From assembly GCF_000757425.2 (NCBI RefSeq), contig NZ_JPKR02000003.1:124001-188000 (forward strand): DNA of 64,000 nt, read 5' to 3'. Numbering within the stretch: the stretch's first letter is position 1; each line of letters starts with the position of its first letter. Below, one piece after another: positions 37,606 to 46,648 of the stretch. The position numbers were made by a program, and so were the translations under genes. Source of the DNA: Tatumella morbirosei (GTDB lineage: Bacteria; Pseudomonadota; Gammaproteobacteria; Enterobacterales; Enterobacteriaceae). The notes under the pieces are model-generated. The model worked only from the letters and a program-made list of their open reading frames with translations, did no database searches and had not been told where the DNA came from.

Positions 37606-39957
37606 ATGACGGAGCATGGCATTACCCGGGTTCTCAGTCAGGGACTGACGGTCCGTCTGATTGCCGCGCCGGACCTGTCGGCGGCTTCGGCGTGCCTCAG
37701 TACCCCGGCGGGCAGCTTTCATGAACCGGAACGCTGGCCCGGGCTCGCTCATTTACTGGAACACCTGCTATTTCAAAGTGGTCAGGGATTTCAGGGAGAT
37801 GGGCGGCTGATGCCATGGATTTCTGCCCGTCAGGGCAGAGTCAATGCCACCACTGGTCTGAGTCAGACTCTCTTCTATTTCGATTGTCGGGTCGAGGATT
37901 TACAGGGGGGGCTGGCCCGGTTACTGGATATGGTTAATGCACCGGTATTCGCTGCGGATACGGCCGAACGTGAGACCCGCGTTATCGAGGCTGAGTACCA
38001 GTTACTGAGCCAGCAAGCCCGTACCCTGATGGGGGCTTTTTTCCACTCACGTGTCAGCTCACCGACGGTTTACCACCGTTTTGTGGTCGGAAATCACCGT
38101 ACACTGTCCGGTGATTTACCGGCGTTGTTGCAGGCATTGGATGATTTTTTCCGACAGCATTATCGGGCAGATAAGCTGACGCTGACGATACGAGCCCCTC
38201 TCACGCTGCCAGAACTGCAACAGATCCTGCAATCTCTGCCCGAACTGACGATGCCCTCTCAGCCATCTCTGCCCGGGGATGTCGCTGCTGCAGATTTCCC
38301 TGTGGCTTCGCGGGCCCTATATCCCGGGCAGTTGCTGCAACTGCCCGGGGATGTCCATCATTGTCTGGAGATGGTGGTTGCCGACCCCGGGGGAGAACTG
38401 CTGGCAGCGGTTCCGCTGCTACAGGCACTATTTGAAGATGCAGCCCCCGGCTCACTTCGTCACCACTGGACTGAGCAGGGGGTTTGTCGGGAAATGACCC
38501 TGGAAGTTATCAGTAGCGCCACAGGAACTCTTTGGCTGATGGTGCATCTGATACGTCCGGCATCGACGCCTCTGCCGGCGGGATGGCTGACGGCGGCATG
38601 GCAGCTCTGGCTGCAGCAAGTGACGGAATTATCCCCTGAACGGGTTGCTCACTATCAGCAACTGGCTAAACGTCAGTTCTGCTTACTGAGCCCGATGGAG
38701 CAAATCCGCAGAATAGTCAGCGGACAGGCTGTGTCAGATAAGCCTGTCTACCCGCTGGCACTGGCATTATTAGCGCAGCCACCGAATGAATTACAGACCT
38801 GCGATCGATTGAACAGTGCTGTGCACAGTGCCTGTGGTTTTCCTTGTGTGACAGAAACCCAGACCCTGTCCGGTGATTGCGGCGTTTTACCGGACAACGG
38901 TTTTGTCTTTTATCCGCAGATGCTTGCGCCACCTGAAACAGCGACAGGCCATTCCGCCGCGATACCACAGGGATGGCGACATTTCAGGGCTACGGGGGCT
39001 CAGGTAGAGATAGTGATGCGTCCGGTGCAGGGCACGGTCCTGAGCGCGGCACAGGCCGCGCGCTTAGCACAAATTTTACAGCCAGTGTTCAGCCTCGCAC
39101 GCCATTGCGGAGGAGAGGCCGCAATTATATCCCTGCATGGTGTGAACTGGTTGACGGTGTCGGTGGCGAAAGCGAAAGATGCGGAAATAGTATGTCTCTG
39201 GCTGGCGAAGCTTTGGCCGACAGACCTTGTTATAGAATCCAGTGACCCACAGCAAATCCTGATTCGCCGCTTGCTGGCGGAATTTCCGTCAATGCTGGCC
39301 TCTACAGCAGAATGCCCTGACTGGTCAGGTGCTATCCGGTGCAGCGATTTGGCGCTGTTTTCGAGGCTCAGTGAAATTTTACAGCAACGTCTCCCTGTAC
39401 CGGCACCGATGCAGACACCGCCCGGCACAGTCTGCGCCGGTCGCAGCCTGCACCAGCCAGAGAGCCACGGCGATAATGGCCTGCTGTTCTTTATGCCATT
39501 ACCCGGCGGGACAGAAGGTGATATTGTGGCTGCCAAAGCGTTAGCTGCCCTCTACCAGCCTGCGTTCTATCACTGGCTGCGCGAAGAGCTTTCGGTGGGT
39601 TACGTGGTTTCCTGCCACTATCAGCAGTTTATCAATACTCCGGGTATACTGTGTGTGCTGCAGTCTCCGGGGTACGATTGCCAACAGCTGTCCCTCTGGT
39701 GTCAGCAATTTTTCAGCCGGATGACCCCACAGGTAGAACAACTGGCAGAGGCACCGCAAGTCAATGCACCTCAGCCATTACATCATCACCGGTCAATTCT
39801 GCGGGCGATGGAACAGCTTGATCCGCTAATCCGCGCTGCGGCCTGCCCTGAACAGGAACAAACCCCGTCGGTTGTCCGGTTGCAACAACTGCACAACTAC
39901 TGGGCTGCGCATACCGAAGAGGCGATACAACTCAGTTGCGGGCGTCCTGTGCAGTAA
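37606..39957 (+). CDS. pqqF: PQQ biosynthesis M16 protease PqqF
   Basis: Zinc protease of the M16 (insulinase) family, 783 residues, thought to cleave PqqA or its crosslinked form. The inverted zinc motif HLLEH is at residues 49-53, and the partner glutamate falls in the ERETRVIEAEYQ region. A second, degenerate M16 half makes up the C-terminus, as in Klebsiella PqqF (761 residues). It begins 3 nt after pqqE and completes the operon; it converges on dld with only 27 bp between. Confidence 0.94.
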   Translation: MTEHGITRVLSQGLTVRLIAAPDLSAASACLSTPAGSFHEPERWPGLAHLLEHLLFQSGQGFQGDGRLMPWISARQGRVNATTGLSQTLFYFDCRVEDLQGGLARLLDMVNAPVFAADTAERETRVIEAEYQLLSQQARTLMGAFFHSRVSSPTVYHRFVVGNHRTLSGDLPALLQALDDFFRQHYRADKLTLTIRAPLTLPELQQILQSLPELTMPSQPSLPGDVAAADFPVASRALYPGQLLQLPGDVHHCLEMVVADPGGELLAAVPLLQALFEDAAPGSLRHHWTEQGVCREMTLEVISSATGTLWLMVHLIRPASTPLPAGWLTAAWQLWLQQVTELSPERVAHYQQLAKRQFCLLSPMEQIRRIVSGQAVSDKPVYPLALALLAQPPNELQTCDRLNSAVHSACGFPCVTETQTLSGDCGVLPDNGFVFYPQMLAPPETATGHSAAIPQGWRHFRATGAQVEIVMRPVQGTVLSAAQAARLAQILQPVFSLARHCGGEAAIISLHGVNWLTVSVAKAKDAEIVCLWLAKLWPTDLVIESSDPQQILIRRLLAEFPSMLASTAECPDWSGAIRCSDLALFSRLSEILQQRLPVPAPMQTPPGTVCAGRSLHQPESHGDNGLLFFMPLPGGTEGDIVAAKALAALYQPAFYHWLREELSVGYVVSCHYQQFINTPGILCVLQSPGYDCQQLSLWCQQFFSRMTPQVEQLAEAPQVNAPQPLHHHRSILRAMEQLDPLIRAAACPEQEQTPSVVRLQQLHNYWAAHTEEAIQLSCGRPVQ

Positions 39958-39984
39958 AAATCCACGGGTACGCCCTGACAGCCC

Positions 39985-41682
39985 TTATTCCGCCCAGAAT
40001 TTTTTGCGGCTGGTCTTTCCAATGCCAGGGTTGCAGGTATTGGTAGGATCAAGTTCACGCCAGTGCTGAGCATGCTCACAGGATGCGTGGTAAAGGTGCC
40101 CGACATTGTGTTCAGCCGGATAGCGGGCACCCCGTTGTTCAAGATAATCCATCACATCCTGTTTAAATTTCTTCGCGTCAACACCTGCTTTCAGGACATA
40201 GTCCTGATGATTGACAAAGCAGAAGAAGTGACCACAGCAGGAATCGGCCTGCACCTGGGCTGCCAGGTGCGGAGGCAGGTCAATACGCCAGCGCGTGTCA
40301 TTTCGGCGTAAGGCAACATCAAAAGCGATCAGCCGCTCATTGGTGTTGTACCCAAGATAGTCACAATAAGAGATAGTGCAGCCACCGACGGCAAAACGTA
40401 CCAGAAACGCATCTGTGGCTTCCCGCTCATCACACAGAAAATATTCACCGGGGCGATGGCTGAAAAACTCTTCCAACAGGGCAGTCAGTTGTGCAGACTG
40501 GCGCTCTTCCACTTTGATCATCAGATGATGAACGAAGCGCTGGCGATAGGCCATAATCCGTGGGGCAACAAACGACGGGGTAATCTGATTGAAGCCCTGA
40601 ATCAGCTTATCGACGAAATTATGCGGCAGCACCCGGGCGTGTTTAACCCGCACATCCCAGCGAGCTTTATTGGCCATCAGGCCGGGAATAGCCTGCGGGC
40701 CAAGTTTACGTATCGCCAGGAACATATGTTTGGCATAACGCAACGTCAGGTCAAAAGCTCCTGCATGGATATATTCGGCCTGCAGGGGGAGCTCTTCCAT
40801 CTTTTCCAGCAGAAATTTACGCAGTTCTACCAGTTCGGTTTCGTCATTACTGCCGATGTAGAAGGTTTTGGTAGCTTCACTGGCTTCAAAGGTCGGTAAC
40901 CGTGCCGCAAATACCACCAGTTTACCGGCACACCCGGCACTGTCGTGTAAATAGCGGACGTCGCCATTAAACCGTGCAGGAGAGGCTGATTCGGTATCGC
41001 GCAACTGTTCGGCGTAGTCATCCGCCCAGATTTTACCCTGCCAGTCATCGGCATCACCGGTTGTATAATCGCGGGTTTCCAGGGCATTAATCATTCTTTC
41101 GGGAGTATCCCCGAGGTGAATCCCCAGATGATTGACCAGTTCCAGTTTGCCGTCTTCAGTAATGCGGGCAAACAGTGACTTTTCGGTAAAGGCAGGGCCA
41201 CGACGTATCAGTGACCCGCCGGAGTTATTGCACAAGCCGCCAATCACTGATGCGCCGATACAGGAGGAACCAATCACGGAGTGGGGTTCACGGTGCAGTG
41301 GTTTCAGAGCATCTTCCAGTTCAGTCAGAGTGGTGCCAGGGAAGGCGATCACCTGCTGATGGTTGTCAATAATCTGAACCCCTTTTAGTAACCGGGTACT
41401 AATGATCACAATATCGCGATCATAGTCATTACCGTCCGGGGTTGAGCCCCCGGTAACCCCGGTATTCGAGGCCTGCATCAGAATAATCACATCTTCTGCG
41501 ACGCAGGCTTCCAGAAGCTGCCAGAGCTGTAACAGGGTCTGGGGGAGTGCGACAGCCAGGGCTTCCCCCTGACCGATACGGAATCCTTTGGTGTAAAATG
41601 CTTTGTCATCTTCGCTCACTAAAACCTGCTTGTCTCCCGCGATTTCATGCAGCTTGCGGATCAGCTCCTGACGGTTGTTCAT
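39985..41682 (-). CDS. dld: Quinone-dependent D-lactate dehydrogenase
   Basis: Peripheral membrane FAD enzyme of 565 residues oxidising D-lactate to pyruvate and feeding electrons to the quinone pool. The PCMH-type FAD-binding domain (about residues 40-210) includes MQASNTGVTGGSTPDGNDYDRD and SVIGGLCNNSGGSL; the C-terminal membrane-binding domain ends with SCEHAQHWRELDPTNTCNPGIGKTS. Length and sequence fit E. coli Dld (571 residues). Transcribed on its own; the 326 bp upstream contain no other gene. Confidence 0.96.
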   Translation of the reverse strand: MNNRQELIRKLHEIAGDKQVLVSEDDKAFYTKGFRIGQGEALAVALPQTLLQLWQLLEACVAEDVIILMQASNTGVTGGSTPDGNDYDRDIVIISTRLLKGVQIIDNHQQVIAFPGTTLTELEDALKPLHREPHSVIGSSCIGASVIGGLCNNSGGSLIRRGPAFTEKSLFARITEDGKLELVNHLGIHLGDTPERMINALETRDYTTGDADDWQGKIWADDYAEQLRDTESASPARFNGDVRYLHDSAGCAGKLVVFAARLPTFEASEATKTFYIGSNDETELVELRKFLLEKMEELPLQAEYIHAGAFDLTLRYAKHMFLAIRKLGPQAIPGLMANKARWDVRVKHARVLPHNFVDKLIQGFNQITPSFVAPRIMAYRQRFVHHLMIKVEERQSAQLTALLEEFFSHRPGEYFLCDEREATDAFLVRFAVGGCTISYCDYLGYNTNERLIAFDVALRRNDTRWRIDLPPHLAAQVQADSCCGHFFCFVNHQDYVLKAGVDAKKFKQDVMDYLEQRGARYPAEHNVGHLYHASCEHAQHWRELDPTNTCNPGIGKTSRKKFWAE

Positions 41683-42008
41683 CTATCCTTTCTGCCTTTT
41701 ATTCTTCATTTTGCTTTGATGCCTGTGGACGGATTGAGGTGATACTGCCGGAAGCAGCGTCCCGTAGCGTTTCTGCGGAGGCAGTGCGATAGCGTTACGG
41801 ATCACCAACATATGAAAGCGCTTTTTTCACCGGGAAGAAAGGGGCGGGATAAAAAAAACTTATCAGGCTGACAGAATATCTCCGTCACAAGGGGGAAGGA
41901 GGTGGATTATGTCGTGATTGGGAGAGAAAAATACAATCTGTTAACATGAAGGGAGGGCAACGGTACCAGAGTGCCGGCTTCCCCTGCCGTCCGGCAGGGG
42001 ATACCTGA
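41683..42008. other. Non-coding region upstream of dld
   Basis: 326 bp without a credible gene. It must hold the dld promoter. Near its right end a perfect 8-bp stem CCCCTGCC-GTCC-GGCAGGGG (41981-42000) lies 8 bp beyond the stop codon of the nfsB-like gene and probably marks the end of that transcript, although no T tract follows. Confidence 0.55.
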
Positions 42009-42657
42009 TTACAGATTTGTAATCACATCCTGTTCGCTGAAACGGGATTTCGGCAGTTGTGCATTGAAGTCTTTTTCTTCGCTGTTAAAACCGACTGAAG
42101 CGACCACCAGACTATGCAAGCCTTTCTCTTTCAGGCCCAGCACTTCATCCATTTTTTCAGGATCAAAACCTTCGATCGGGGTCGCATGCAGGCCCATAGC
42201 GGCAGCCCCCAGCAGCAGAAAACCCAGCGAAATATAAGCCTGATGCTCCAGCCAGTGACGCTTACTCTCATCATCACCGGTAAAGGCCTCAATATACTGA
42301 CGACGCCCCTTATCCTGAGCGTCAGCACTGGCCTGGTCTTTAAACCGGCCATCTTTGGTTTCCTGTGCGTGTACGGCAGCAAGGTGCTGATCATCTAACT
42401 GGTTAATCGTCGCAAACACGACCACCATTGCGGCGTTCTGCACCTTAGCTGCATTGAACTCTCGGATGCCGGGTAAAATCTGAGCTTTACCTTCATCGCT
42501 GGTGACAGCAAAAAAAATGCCAGGGTTGCAGATTCAGTGATGACGGGCTGTAACGTAATAAATCCAGCAATTGCTGGTGCTGTTCTGGCGTCAGTTTTTT
42601 CTCTGAGTCATAGGCCTTGCTAGTGAAGCGTTGTTTGGCAATCTCAACAATATTCAT
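42009..42657 (-). pseudogene. nfsB: NfsB-like oxygen-insensitive nitroreductase, frameshifted
   Basis: FMN-dependent nitroreductase related to E. coli NfsB (217 residues), split in two frames. The N-terminal part starts at 42657 after AGAGGTGG, runs EIAKQRFTSKAYDSEKKLT to LQPWHF, then reaches a tract of eight T (eight A at 42510-42517 on the plus strand) and goes into a stop. Removing one base restores HFFAVTSDEGKAQILPG and joins the remaining frame, which continues to LPKSRFSEQDVITNL and gives a normal 215-residue product. This may be a true recent mutation, slippage-controlled expression, or a sequencing error in the homopolymer. Confidence 0.88.
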
Positions 42658-42786
42658 GTAAACCACCTCTGAAATATCAAACATCCCAACGGGATAAAAT
42701 TGTGGCGGTAAACTAACAATTTCAACTTCAGACGACCAGTCTGATTCACCGGCTCCGGCACTAATGGTTAAAGCCCGACGCCACGC

Positions 42787-43404
42787 TTAAAAATATTTAT
42801 TCGCGATAGTCTTCAGTGTGATGTTGTACTTCAGTGACAGCAGCCTGATCAGGGTACAGACCACAATAGACAGCCAGATACTGTATTGCTCAGGGATAAT
42901 GCCGGCGGAACCCAGCAGTTCAATACCGGCGCCAATCAGGGCAGCACTGGCATAAATTTCTTTGGTAAAAATTACCGGAGTTTTACCGACCAGTACATCA
43001 CGCAGACAACCGCCGCCCACGGCGCTGATGCAGCCCATCAGTATGGAGAATTCAACATTTTGGGTGTATAACCAGGCTTTATTGGCCCCAAAGGCGGCAA
43101 AGAAACCTAGCCCGAGAGCATCAAAAAACATGGCCGGTTTTTCAAAGGAAAACACCAGCTTCTGAAAATAAGAGAGCAGGGTGATGGCCAGGATCACACA
43201 GCCAAAATACTCAATGTTAACCAGTCCGGCAGGTGGGGTTGCCCCCAGGCAGAGATCGCGAATACATCCACCGCCGATGGCGGTGACAAATGACAGAGCG
43301 AAAACACCGAACAGATCAAAGCGGTTTCTGACGCCGACCGTCGCGCCACTTAGTGCAAACACGAAGGTGCCAAACAGGTCGATGAAATGTAAAAGTAAGC
43401 TCAT
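42787..43404 (-). CDS. TRIC/UPF0126 family membrane protein (YadS-like)
   Basis: Inner-membrane protein of 205 residues with two repeats of three helices plus a seventh helix, the trimeric intracellular cation channel fold (also UPF0126/YadS). The two repeat signatures GGGCIRDLCLG and GGGCLRDVLVG are evident. Family members have been linked to cation conductance or glycine transport; the role here is unknown. The gene ends about 130 bp upstream of the nfsB-like gene and is probably separately transcribed. Confidence 0.88.
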   Translation of the reverse strand: MSLLLHFIDLFGTFVFALSGATVGVRNRFDLFGVFALSFVTAIGGGCIRDLCLGATPPAGLVNIEYFGCVILAITLLSYFQKLVFSFEKPAMFFDALGLGFFAAFGANKAWLYTQNVEFSILMGCISAVGGGCLRDVLVGKTPVIFTKEIYASAALIGAGIELLGSAGIIPEQYSIWLSIVVCTLIRLLSLKYNITLKTIANKYF

Positions 43405-43749
43405 AAGTTCTCAGTAAACAGGGCTACGGTTGATTAGGCCGGACTTACCGGCAGCACCGTTCTGCCCACCGGCGCAGGCACAATAAAGGTTTCGGCCAGG
43501 GAGCGCAATGCTTTCAGTTTCTGTGAGATCGTTGTTCGAATCTGCACCTCCCGGCAACCATCCTGGCGGCCCCACCACCGTCGATGCAGCGCTAATAAAA
43601 CTATTATGAAAAGCGTGACAGTGATGCAGGGGGCGGATACTCTTGTGCATCTGAGAAATTAACAGAGCCTCCGCGACCTCTTAGTCCTGCAGGTCGGCGA
43701 CCGCTGGTCTTTGCTGGTAGTGGTAGCGTTTGAATGATGAGAATATTTA
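43405..43749. other. 345-bp non-coding region upstream of yddG
   Basis: GC-rich stretch between divergent genes. It has a short palindrome (GCCGG/CCGGC at 43438-43452) and an open frame on the minus strand (43411-43650) without ribosome binding site or coding bias. A TTCGAATC sequence at 43535 resembles a tRNA T-loop, but no tRNA can be folded around it. Promoters of the two flanking genes should lie here. Confidence 0.5.
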
Positions 43750-44667
43750 ATGAATTCCGCTAAAGCGACGCTGACTGGCTTAGTTGCTATCCTGTTATGG
43801 AGTGCCAACGTTGGTTTAATCAAACATGTCAGTGAAGGTTTTGGTGCCGTGGCAGGAGCTGCCCTGATTTATACCTGTAGTGCTCTGGTACTGCTGTTCA
43901 CGGCGGGTTTTCCGAAGCTGAAATCATTTTCTCGTGCTTATCTGATGATTGGCCCGGCATTGTTTGTCAGCTATGAGGTCTGTTTATCGTTATCTCTGGG
44001 GTATTCTCAGAATGCGCAACAGGCTATTGAAGTGGGGATGGTGAACTATCTGTGGCCGGCCATGACCGTGGTGTTAGGTATCATTGTCAACCGGCAGCGG
44101 GTTCACTGGATGATGGTCCCGGGTATAGTGGTCTCACTGGCGGGTATTTTGCTGGTGCTGTCGGGGGATAAGCCGCCGTCCTGGCAACAAATCACAGAGA
44201 ATATCAGTGTTAACCCGTTAAGTTATGGACTCGCGTTCGCCGGGGCGATCATCTGGGCGGTATATTGTGTGGTGACGCAAAAGCTGGCTGGCGGTAACAA
44301 CGGAATTACCTTTTTCTTTATTCTGACGGCCCTGACTCTGTGGGTGAAATACCTGTTCACTGCGGATGTCGGGATGAGTTTTTCTGTGCCATCCACCGTC
44401 AGTCTGGTGCTGGCAGCGTTAGCCATGGGGTTGGGTTACGGAGCATGGAATATTGGAATTTTGCACGGCAATGCCAGTCTGCTGGCCACCGTGTCTTATT
44501 TTATCCCGGTACTTTCCTCACTACTGGCCTCAGTAATGTTGCATTCTGCGTTGACACTCTCTTTCTGGCAGGGGACGGCGATGGTTTGCCTGGGGTCACT
44601 GGTGTGCTGGTTGGCGACCCGAACCGCAGGCAAGAAACGATCAGCCGCGGCCAGACAACCGCAGTAA
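43750..44667 (+). CDS. yddG: Aromatic amino acid exporter YddG
   Basis: DMT-superfamily exporter of 305 residues, ten helices, exporting aromatic amino acids and paraquat-like compounds in E. coli. The product aligns with YddG throughout: KATLTGLVAILLWSANVGLIKHVSEG at the start, QAIEVGMVNYLWPA, PLSYGLAFAGAIIWAVYCVVTQK and NIGILHGNASLLA. The C-terminus is basic. The GST gene begins 32 bp later in the same direction, possibly in the same transcript. Confidence 0.93.
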   Translation: MNSAKATLTGLVAILLWSANVGLIKHVSEGFGAVAGAALIYTCSALVLLFTAGFPKLKSFSRAYLMIGPALFVSYEVCLSLSLGYSQNAQQAIEVGMVNYLWPAMTVVLGIIVNRQRVHWMMVPGIVVSLAGILLVLSGDKPPSWQQITENISVNPLSYGLAFAGAIIWAVYCVVTQKLAGGNNGITFFFILTALTLWVKYLFTADVGMSFSVPSTVSLVLAALAMGLGYGAWNIGILHGNASLLATVSYFIPVLSSLLASVMLHSALTLSFWQGTAMVCLGSLVCWLATRTAGKKRSAAARQPQ

Positions 44668-44699
44668 CTATCCGAATTTCTGGTTAACCGGAGGCTGTA

Positions 44700-45338
44700 A
44701 TGATAGAAATCTGGGGACGTAAAACCTCGTCCAATGTACAGGCCGTAATGTGGGCTGTGGCAGAATTGGGTCAGCACTACAAACGTTACGATATCGGACA
44801 CCGTTTTGGGGGTAATGATACTCCGGAATTTCTTGCCATGAACCCTAACGGCACAGTGCCAGTGATTAAGGTGAATGGCGGAGAGCCACTGTGGGAAAGC
44901 GGGGCAATTCTGCGTTATCTGGCCGCTCTCTATGGCGATGAAAACTTCTGGCCGACTCAGGCTCGTCAGCGTTGCGTTGTCGACCAGTGGGCGGAGTGGT
45001 CAAAGATTAATATTGCCCTGAATTTTACCGCCCCTGTTTTTTGGGTCCTGGTGCGTACCCCGGCAGAACAACGCAATATCCAGGCATTGACTGCCGGTGT
45101 GCAGAAACTGGTGCATTTTCTGAAGATTGCAGAGCAACAGTTGAGTCACCAGCCCTATCTGGCGGGGCAACATCTGACTCTGGCGGATATTCAGTTCGGC
45201 CATACACTGTATCGTTATTTTGACCTGGATTTTCAGCGTCCGGAACTTCCGGCACTGGCCGGCTACTATCAGCGACTCACCGAACGGCCGGCCTACCGTG
45301 AGCATGTGATGGTCAGCTACGAAGAATTACGCGCCTGA
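44700..45338 (+). CDS. Glutathione S-transferase family protein
   Basis: Cytosolic protein of 212 residues with an N-terminal thioredoxin-like GST domain (about 1-80) and an all-helical C-terminal domain. MNPNGTVPVI contains the cis-proline of the glutathione-binding site and WESGAILRYLA supplies the Glu-Ser pair that contacts the gamma-glutamyl group. The N-terminal RKTSSNVQAV places Ser/Thr at the catalytic region. A preceding GGAGG gives a strong start. Substrate unknown. Confidence 0.9.
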   Translation: MIEIWGRKTSSNVQAVMWAVAELGQHYKRYDIGHRFGGNDTPEFLAMNPNGTVPVIKVNGGEPLWESGAILRYLAALYGDENFWPTQARQRCVVDQWAEWSKINIALNFTAPVFWVLVRTPAEQRNIQALTAGVQKLVHFLKIAEQQLSHQPYLAGQHLTLADIQFGHTLYRYFDLDFQRPELPALAGYYQRLTERPAYREHVMVSYEELRA

Positions 45339-45536
45339 TCCTCACCCGGCCGTCATTCAGGCGGCCCTTTATCGAATCTTCCTGTGCGGTATTGCCCACC
45401 TCTGACTGCGGCCACTCGCGATAGCCCGGTTGTCTGTATTTTACCCAAATGCGATTAACTCGCATTTTTGGCTTTCCATTATCAATTAAACTCTATTACT
45501 CTTTGCTTCATAAGATTATTAAACAAGGAGTCAACA

Positions 45537-46436
45537 ATGCTGAAAAATCAGCTGCGTTATGACGATGTTATCCTTACGTTGCCTCTGAATGACTGGGCAG
45601 GGGGCGAAAACTTTAGCCGCCAGGCGCTGACAGCGCTGGAACAAGGGGCGGTACTTAGCCTGCCTCAGCTAGGTTTTCCGCTGACTGACGAAGAACGGTT
45701 GCTATTAAAGGAAGAAACGGTTGAACCTGGTCGTAAAAATATCAGCTACCGTGCCCAAAGTGAGCAGCTGTTCGGTGTGGCGAATAAAGCCGATGAGAAA
45801 GTGGTCCGTACGTTATTGCAACGCCATTATCAGGCCTGCAACCGACTGATCTCCGGTTTGCTGCCCGCCTATGTTCCGGTTCTGCATACCCCGATAAACA
45901 CCCTGCGGGTTCATCCTGTCGCGGTCTGGAAAAAAGGCAGTTCATGGCGAAAAGATGACAGCCGTCTGCATGTCGATGCTTTCCCTTCACGCCCTATTCA
46001 GGGGGAGCGGATATTACGAATCTTTACCAACATTAACCCTCACGGTGAATCCCGTGTCTGGCGTGTCGGTGAGCCGTTCCCGTCGCTGGCTAAACAATTC
46101 CTGCCACAGGTTGGACGCTATCACGCACTAAGCTGTTGGGTTCAGCAAAAACTGGGCATTACTAAGAGTTACCGGACCCGGTATGATCATATTATGCTGG
46201 GCCTGCATGATGCGATGAAGGCAGATCAGGACTACCAGAAGTCAGGCGCTCAGATTGAAGTGCAGTTTCCGCCCGGCAGCAGTTGGATCTGCTTTTCTGA
46301 CCAGACACCTCATGCGGCAATGTCAGGACAGTTTATGCTGGAACAAACCTTTTTGTTACCCGCGAAAGATATGGTCAGCCCACAGTATTCTCCCTTACGC
46401 ACCCTGGAAGCAATGTTGGGCAGGTCATTAATCTGA
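45537..46436 (+). CDS. kdoO: Kdo hydroxylase KdoO (Fe(II)/2-oxoglutarate dioxygenase)
   Basis: Enzyme of 299 residues expected to convert the outer Kdo of the lipopolysaccharide inner core to Ko by 3-hydroxylation, a modification described in Burkholderia and Yersinia. The iron ligands His145 and Asp147 occur in LHVDAFPSRP, with the distal histidine in FSDQTPHAAMSGQF near the C-terminus. ATG 45537 follows AAGGAG; a 23-codon upstream extension is unlikely. Family assignment is from these blocks; the acceptor is inferred from the family. It opens a stretch of envelope and phosphate genes. Confidence 0.87.
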   Translation: MLKNQLRYDDVILTLPLNDWAGGENFSRQALTALEQGAVLSLPQLGFPLTDEERLLLKEETVEPGRKNISYRAQSEQLFGVANKADEKVVRTLLQRHYQACNRLISGLLPAYVPVLHTPINTLRVHPVAVWKKGSSWRKDDSRLHVDAFPSRPIQGERILRIFTNINPHGESRVWRVGEPFPSLAKQFLPQVGRYHALSCWVQQKLGITKSYRTRYDHIMLGLHDAMKADQDYQKSGAQIEVQFPPGSSWICFSDQTPHAAMSGQFMLEQTFLLPAKDMVSPQYSPLRTLEAMLGRSLI

Positions 46437-46562
46437 GTACTGAGTCACACCGGTGATCCACCGGTGACATGTTACCCCCTGATGTATGTTATTCCTCTGA
46501 AATTCTGCAACCGCCGGTCACCGGCGGAGCAGGTATCATCCTGTAAACTATCCCCGTTTTAT

Positions 46563-46581
46563 CCGTCATAAAACTGACATC
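46563..46581 (+). promoter_or_regulatory. Candidate Pho box
   Basis: CCGTCAT-AAAA-CTGACAT matches the PhoB-binding consensus CTGTCAT-AWAW-CTGTCAT with one mismatch per heptamer. It lies 68 bp upstream of the ABC transporter operon, on the correct strand for activation. No clear -10 hexamer at the expected spacing could be fixed by eye. Confidence 0.65.
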
Positions 46582-46648
46582 TTATGTTCACCTGTCTGAC
46601 ATCAGATGCGCGTAGCCTGGCTGCGTATCTTTTTCGTCGGATATTTTT

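Noticed and set aside
43531-43560. TTCGAATC followed by ...CAACCA, resembling a tRNA T-loop and 3' end
   Set aside because: The flanking bases do not form a T stem, and no acceptor, D or anticodon arm can be built upstream.
43411-43650. 79-codon minus-strand frame upstream of the TRIC-family gene
   Set aside because: No ribosome binding site, no recognisable motif and no coding-type codon use.
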